Part shown: piece after piece, positions 58,998 through 64,000 of the stretch
Layout: each line of letters starts with the position of its first letter
How positions within the stretch are numbered: the first letter of the stretch is position 1
Assembly (NCBI GenBank): GCA_020465985.1
Contig: JAANYP010000388.1
Span: 410,131 to 474,130 of the forward strand
Direction of reading: 5' to 3'
Length of the DNA stretch: 64,000 nt
DNA from: Centrapalus pauciflorus
Taxonomy: Eukaryota > Streptophyta > Magnoliopsida > Asterales > Asteraceae
The notes under the pieces: model-generated
The model's input: only the letters and a program-made list of their open reading frames with translations
Told to the model about the DNA's origin: nothing
The model's database searches: none
Position numbers and translations under genes: made by a program

Positions 58998-60133
58998 TGT
59001 TAGGCATAAAAAGGCCTCAATCAAACATGTCTATATCATAGGGGGGGCTTTCTAATCAAACCTGATTAATACACTTAAGGGGAGAATTTAAGGCTTTTTA
59101 ATGCCTTATTGAATCCTAACAAGTGATTTGCAAAATCAACCTAAGTCTGTTTACACTGTTACATTACTTGTAACTTGGCAGATTGTCAAAGCTGTCCATA
59201 ACCGTTGGACAGGTATGACGGAAACTGTCTAAGCTGTTAATGTTTGTTAAAGAGTTTTGACCCAAGAAAGTGTTCTGTTCTTTGTGAACAGAACCTGTAC
59301 TTTGTGAACAGGTTTTACACTTTATGGAATTTGTTTTCATGTCATCATGCAAAGTCTTGAATGTAAAGGTCAGTCTACAACTCAAGACAAAGTGGAAATT
59401 CAGAAACCGCCAGTTCTGCCAAGGCTGTTCTGATGCATGAAGACAAAGAGGATATCTGAAATGGGTGACAGACCATTTCTTATATCAAAATAGCATTACA
59501 ATGAAGAGTAAAGGTCTAAAGTTGACATTCCTCTTTAAGGTAAAGCTGTGGATAACAAAGATAAAAAGGAAAAGACAAAGATTCTGCAACAAGTGGACAA
59601 AGCCTGATTTGCCAGAATGCAGAAAAGTAATTTTGTCTTCTTGCAAGACATTCCCACTTTCTGTACAACCAATGAAGAAGCTTCACTGAGATTATTAGAG
59701 TGAGTATACAAGAGAAGCTTCCAAGGAATTAAAAAAAGAGAGAGACATCCACAAACAGAGAATGTGCATTGAAAAGCAAAGTGTGTTTTTCGTGCATGCA
59801 ACTTCTGCTTTCAACTTAGACAAAATGTCTAAGTGTATCTAAGTTGTTCATCCTCAAAGCTGTCTGTGTGTGTTTTGTGTAAACAGTGAGTGAACCTTCT
59901 TGAGTAAATTCATTATAACTAGTCTGAGTGAGTCTAAGATTAGTTTAATGTCTGTTATTTCAATTCTGTCATCTCAGTTTGGATCATTCTGCAATCCAAA
60001 CTTGTTTGTAATTAACAAGTGTTAATATATACACACAAACATTGAGAAAAAAATGTGTGAAAAAGAATTGGTTGTATTCAGCCCCCCTCTACAACCTTTG
60101 TAAACATACTTGGGAAACCTTTTGGGACCTACA
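58998..60133 (+). repeat. SIRE-like copia 5' LTR (1.14 kb)
   Basis: It starts TGTTAGGCATAAAAAGG at 58998 and ends GACCTACA at 60133, two bases before the PBS. 'Ttcagcccccctct' near its end is typical of copia LTRs. Five bases before it read CGGAG; the other end is outside the window. Confidence 0.75.
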
Positions 60134-60135
60134 AC

Positions 60136-60148
60136 TGGTATCAGAGCC
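60136..60148 (+). other. SIRE-like copia PBS (initiator-Met tRNA)
   Basis: TGGTATCAGAGCC, after ac following the LTR end. Confidence 0.88.
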
Positions 60149-60198
60149 GCTTAGAGTATGTGTCAACTATAGAACTCTCATCACTTCCCATTTCCCCC

Positions 60199-60614
60199 AT
60201 GGACAACAGTGCTTCAAACTCCTCTTCCTACTATGACAATGTATCTATGGCCAAGCCTCTAAAGTTTAATCATCAAAACTTCGCCTGGATGAAAGTGCAG
60301 AATGACGCTCTATTTAGAGAATCTAGATGTGCAACTCCCAGAGATAGTGATGGAAGGTCCATATGTGTCTACCTCTGTCACTACCATCACTCCTGCTGTG
60401 GTCCTGTTCCTGAGGTTAGGACCATTGAGAAAGAAAAAGCTCAATGGACTGATGAAGATAAAAGACTGGTAGCCCTTGATACAAAAGCCAGGAACAAATT
60501 AGTCATCTCTCTTCCTGATGATGTGTTCTAACAGGTTGAGAAATTGAAAACTGCTAAAGAAATGTGGAATACTTTGTGTACTGTCTATGATGGCCCCACT
60601 ATCACATTGGTTAG
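60199..60614 (+). pseudogene. SIRE-like copia gag, interrupted
   Basis: ATG at 60199 (MDNSASNSSSYYDN) opens a copia gag. PLKFNHQNFAWMK is followed by a frame-disturbed stretch (60310-60410) and then by TDEDKRLVALDTKARNKLVI of the UBN2-type gag domain. A TAA at 60529-60531 fits CAA-to-TAA. The frame then continues as QVEKLKTAKEMWNTLCTVYD until the family-A gypsy LTR at 60615. The rest of the copia element is beyond the window. Lineage SIRE/Maximus by gag and LTR style. Confidence 0.75.
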
Positions 60615-62164
60615 TGTGACACCCTTGCCACAACAACCACCATTTACAATACTCCCAGGATTAAATATCAACATGCAATAACATAATGATCTGATAACCT
60701 AAATTAAGTGCGGAAGCATCAAAATACATAAATAAAGTAGTGTAACAGTGTCAAACACCCTACAGTGCTATAAGGTACCAAGTCTAAGTCTACACACCCA
60801 TTACAATTATTACAATCATCCAGAATATATTACAACATTGTCTCATAACATAATTACCGATTAAATAGTACCAAGTCTTCCAAATCTTCCCCAAATGACC
60901 TAACTAGAAGGTCCGGCAGTAGACTTTCCCTTTCCTGTAAAAATACAACAACTGAGGTATAAGCAAAGGCTTAGTGAATACAAAGATTATGCATTTTATA
61001 AATTTTTATGAAGCCCAAGGATAACACAGATGACCAACATCGGATATCCTCTTCGTACACAAAGTACGGACCAGAGCCGCAGCCCCTTCGAGCCCAAAAC
61101 TCGGCATTTAAAACAATACCAACTGAGACAAACATAACATCGGGGATGACATACTGCCTACCGGACCTGGAGGGATCAGCTCCAGCGTCATATAGAGCAG
61201 TAACATCAGAGTAATCGATGCGACCCACCGGTCCATCAATAGATGCACAACAATCGAAAGGACATGCAACAAGTAGGAATGTGCATCTAAATCTACGCAA
61301 GTTAGTAGAATTCCAAACAAATAATTGAAGCAACAGGTCTCAGCAGGCAAAGCTTAACATAAAACAGATATAAACATGCGAAATCTACTGTACTCACTGT
61401 GGGTGCGTAAATAAATCTTCAATATTATTTCTCTTCGGGCTATCAACCGGATCCACCAAGGACCCCAATGTGGGTTAAACAACACCACAAGGGACCTGTT
61501 AAATTAATTGCAACAATACATCGTGTCAAAAATCGTTTAAATTCATAAGACCAAGTTTTGTAAGTTTTGCAATATTTTTCCCCCATTTCGGATCCATATC
61601 CAAATTCGAACCACAACTAAGTTTGAACCCATTTCAAGTTCACACCTTGTCCTTTGAATAACTCTTGGTATTTTATGTGTTTCATTCAAAATATTCGAGT
61701 TTAGAGAGTGGGTTTTCAATTTTAGGCATCAAATTCGAATTTCGGGGGTTAAATTCGAATTTCCTTCGAATTTAATGACTAAACTCGAAATCCTAATGAT
61801 AGATTCGAACCATATTCGAATCTAGGCCCTTAGATACGAATCTATGGTGTCAAACTCGAATTCCTGCTCGAATTTAGTACAAAAATCGAGTTTGTTCTTG
61901 CATTTCGACTGTGTTCTTGGTATTTTCGAGTTTGTTCATCTTAACCGGTTCCATAAAATACTAATTTATTCTTAAATTTATCATTAATAACTTTTATAAT
62001 TCATAATATTCCTTAAAATAATTCCGAGTTCAAATTATCTTAAAATAACAACAAAATTTCTAAATATCTCAAATATATAATAATTGCTCAAATTTCAACT
62101 TAATGATATATTTTCCACTTAATTAGCCCAATTTCAATCAATAAATAAATCCGAGGATGTTACA
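60615..62164 (-). repeat. Gypsy family-A 3' LTR (minus, 1.55 kb)
   Basis: The minus strand starts TGTAACATCCTCGG at 62164 after a purine-rich stretch (62165-62185) and ends GGGTGTCACA at 60615. It is related to the LTRs at 33680-35465 and 37137-38341 (shared 'caccctacagtgctataagg'-like stretch and layout). 'Attcgaattt' words fill 61700-61900. It is inserted in the copia gag; five bases before it read GTTAG. Confidence 0.8.
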
Positions 62165-63681
62165 ACATGGGCTCCACCACGCTCAACTTTGTCCTCGAAG
62201 TTACTCGGATTCGAACAGTTTTGGATACTTCCTTAACATTTCCGCCTTTGTCTCCCAAGTGTGATTTGCTCTTTTATGATGCTTTCAACGTACAAGCACC
62301 ATTTCTATCTCTTTGTTTCTTATTCTTCATTACTACCTTATTCATAATATATTCCGATTTTTCAACATATACTAACCCTTCATGATTTCTAATTCAGTAT
62401 AATCAGCCTAATCTTCGTTACCAGTTGTGAAGATTACATAAAGCTTTCCACATAAAACACCAAGTGCTATTTCGATATTTCCTTAGATAATTCCAAAGGA
62501 GATAACAGATTCCTAACTTTTCTGTTATTCTCAATAAACCAATACACTATAGTGCTAACTTGTTCCTTTTTATTGATACTTAAATCCAAAATACATGATC
62601 TCATCATGTATTCAAATATGAAAATAGTTCATTCATTTTGACCATTTGTCGAGGTCGGTAAGCTGTACTCATAGCTATATGGGTGCATAATCCTACTTGT
62701 AAAGCAAACCAAAAGTTGAACATGAAACAACTCCTCTAATAAGACATATTCAACTATAGACTTATACCAACATATCATCGATAATTACGATTACAGATTT
62801 TCCCCCAATATTGATATACAAATCTTTATTAATAATGTCCATGAAATAGTTGGGGTGTTGGCTATCCCAAATGGCATAACATAATACTCGTAACTATCCC
62901 TGAAATCCATTTTAAGTATTTTCTCCTTACAAATCTTTCAACTAGTGATATCCTGAACATAAATCAATCTTTGAATAACAACCAACCCCTTGCAACTGAT
63001 CAATAATCATCAATTCCTGGCAGCGAATACTTACTTGTTATAGTCAATTTGTTCAAATCATGTTAATCTATACACGTTCTCATTATGACATCCTCTGTTT
63101 TATAAACAATATCAGGCTCCCCATGGAAAAGAACTCAATCTAACGAAACCCTTATCTGATAACTCCTAAAGTTGTTTCATCGTCTCTTTACCTTTCAGTA
63201 GATGCATACCGATACGAACAACAAGCTATTGAAGGAGCTCTAGGGATCAAGTCAACACAAAATTTCACTTATCATTCAAGCGGCACACCAGACAAGTCTT
63301 GGTATCAATAACATATACCAAACAAAACTCACAGCCCTAAGCAATCAGCTTTCGGGACCTAACAATCAACTTTAGACATTGATCCCCACTTCTCCAATAC
63401 TCATATATACAATTCTCTCGCCTCCTTTTGGCGTAGTTATCTTTATTATTCCTTCATTGCAAACTACATGCGTCTTGTCACATATATTTAATAAGTACTT
63501 TCTAATTATCGTATCAAATCACCGATCTCTATTGAAATCAAGTCAGGATTGAGTACTACCTCCTCAATCACTAAAGTACAATCATGATACACATGATCTA
63601 CGCTAACTAACGTGTTACTTAGCAATTTCAACATCAATCACAATAGACAACTTAGATCAAGGTATTTACACTTGTTGAATT
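62165..63681 (-). pseudogene. Gypsy family-A internal region, heavily deleted
   Basis: In minus orientation the order is an RT start with a protease lead near 63250-63110, an RT middle near 63070-62830 (FRDSYEYYVMPFGIANTPT), an integrase scrap near 62700-62620 (MSTAYRPRQMVKMNELFS), and a chromodomain-like end near 62300-62210 (TWETKAEMLRKYPKLFES). Only 1.5 kb remains of about 4-5 kb expected. Gag, the PBS, and most RNase H and integrase are missing. No open frame of note remains. Confidence 0.7.
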
Positions 63682-64000
63682 AAAATACATAAATAAAGTA
63701 GTGTAACAGTGTCAAACACCCTACAGTGCTATAAGGTACCAAGTCTAAGTCTACACACCCATTACAATTATTACAATCATCCAGAATATATTACAACATT
63801 GTCTCATAACATAATTACCGATTAAATAGTACCAAGTCTTCCAAATCTTCCCCAAATGACCTAACTAGAAGGTCCGGCAGTAGACTTTCCCTTTCCTGTA
63901 AAAATACAACAACTGAGGTATAAGCAAAGGCTTAGTGAATACAAAGATTATGCATTTTATAAATTTTTATGAAGCCCAAGGATAACACAGATGACCAACA
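63682..64000 (-). repeat. Second copy of family-A LTR sequence, identical to 60721-61039
   Basis: All 319 bases to the window edge match 60721-61039 with no difference that I can see. The copy lacks the last 106 bp of the LTR (60615-60720) and has no PBS. It is either the truncated 5' LTR of the same element or the start of a 2,961-bp tandem duplication. Confidence 0.9.

Noticed and set aside
59164..59801. Frames of 73-88 codons in the copia LTR
   Set aside because: They fall inside the LTR and lack any recognisable domain.

Overview
This is plant nuclear DNA made almost entirely of transposable elements. The window is AT-rich, with LTR retrotransposons primed by initiator-Met tRNA, plant-type MITEs, long (TA)n tracts and no intact host gene. 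The chromovirus pol fragments, the antisense coiled-coil ORF and the 'actcggcgagtc'-type LTR motifs look to me like those of Asteraceae (lettuce/sunflower relatives). That placement is an inference from memory, not a search.

Left part (1-22656). A minus-strand Ty3/gypsy 5' LTR with PBS and the start of gag lies at 1-2484. After it come a CA/TA microsatellite block and a decayed minus-strand Ty1/copia 3' end (about 3700-5365). A large minus-strand Tat/Ogre-like element (5472-22656) follows, with gag, protease, RT, two RNase H domains and integrase. Downstream of pol it carries a ~30-bp tandem array and a long ORF on the opposite strand. A minus-strand Tekay-like chromovirus (9367-16277, target duplication GTTTT) is inserted in it, and one LTR of that chromovirus carries a TIR element.

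Middle (22657-40648). This holds an LTR remnant cut by the Tat element and a hAT MITE with an 8-bp target duplication. Next is a head-to-head pair of copia LTRs joined at their PBSs by a perfect palindrome, then a small MITE and a (TA)n-flanked TIR element of about 1.2 kb. A SINE-like pol III unit follows, then two inverted copies of one gypsy LTR family ('A') around a copia gag fragment, and then a minus-strand Tekay-like 3' LTR.

Right part (40649-64000). Target duplications resolve a nest. A plus-strand chromovirus (40649-57990, duplication TTTAT) sits in the minus-strand Tekay-like element. Its own 3' LTR is split by a second plus-strand Tekay-like chromovirus (49411-57919, duplication TTCAT) that has a 1,227-codon pol ORF. 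Further right, a SIRE-like copia (58998 onward) sits in the same minus-strand remnant and is itself interrupted by another family-A gypsy element (60615 onward). The last 319 bases repeat 60721-61039 without a difference.

No retroelement is intact. The best-preserved pol (52395-56078) has lost the protease DSG glycine and one RT catalytic aspartate, and its gag is broken by frameshifts and stops. Many nonsense codons fit C-to-T decay of CAG/CAA codons, as expected of heavily methylated silent repeats. I found no previously undescribed biological system. The most unusual items are the PBS palindrome, the antisense ORF plus satellite array of the Tat element, the identical 319-bp repeat, and the two retroelements whose LTRs look far younger than their coding regions.
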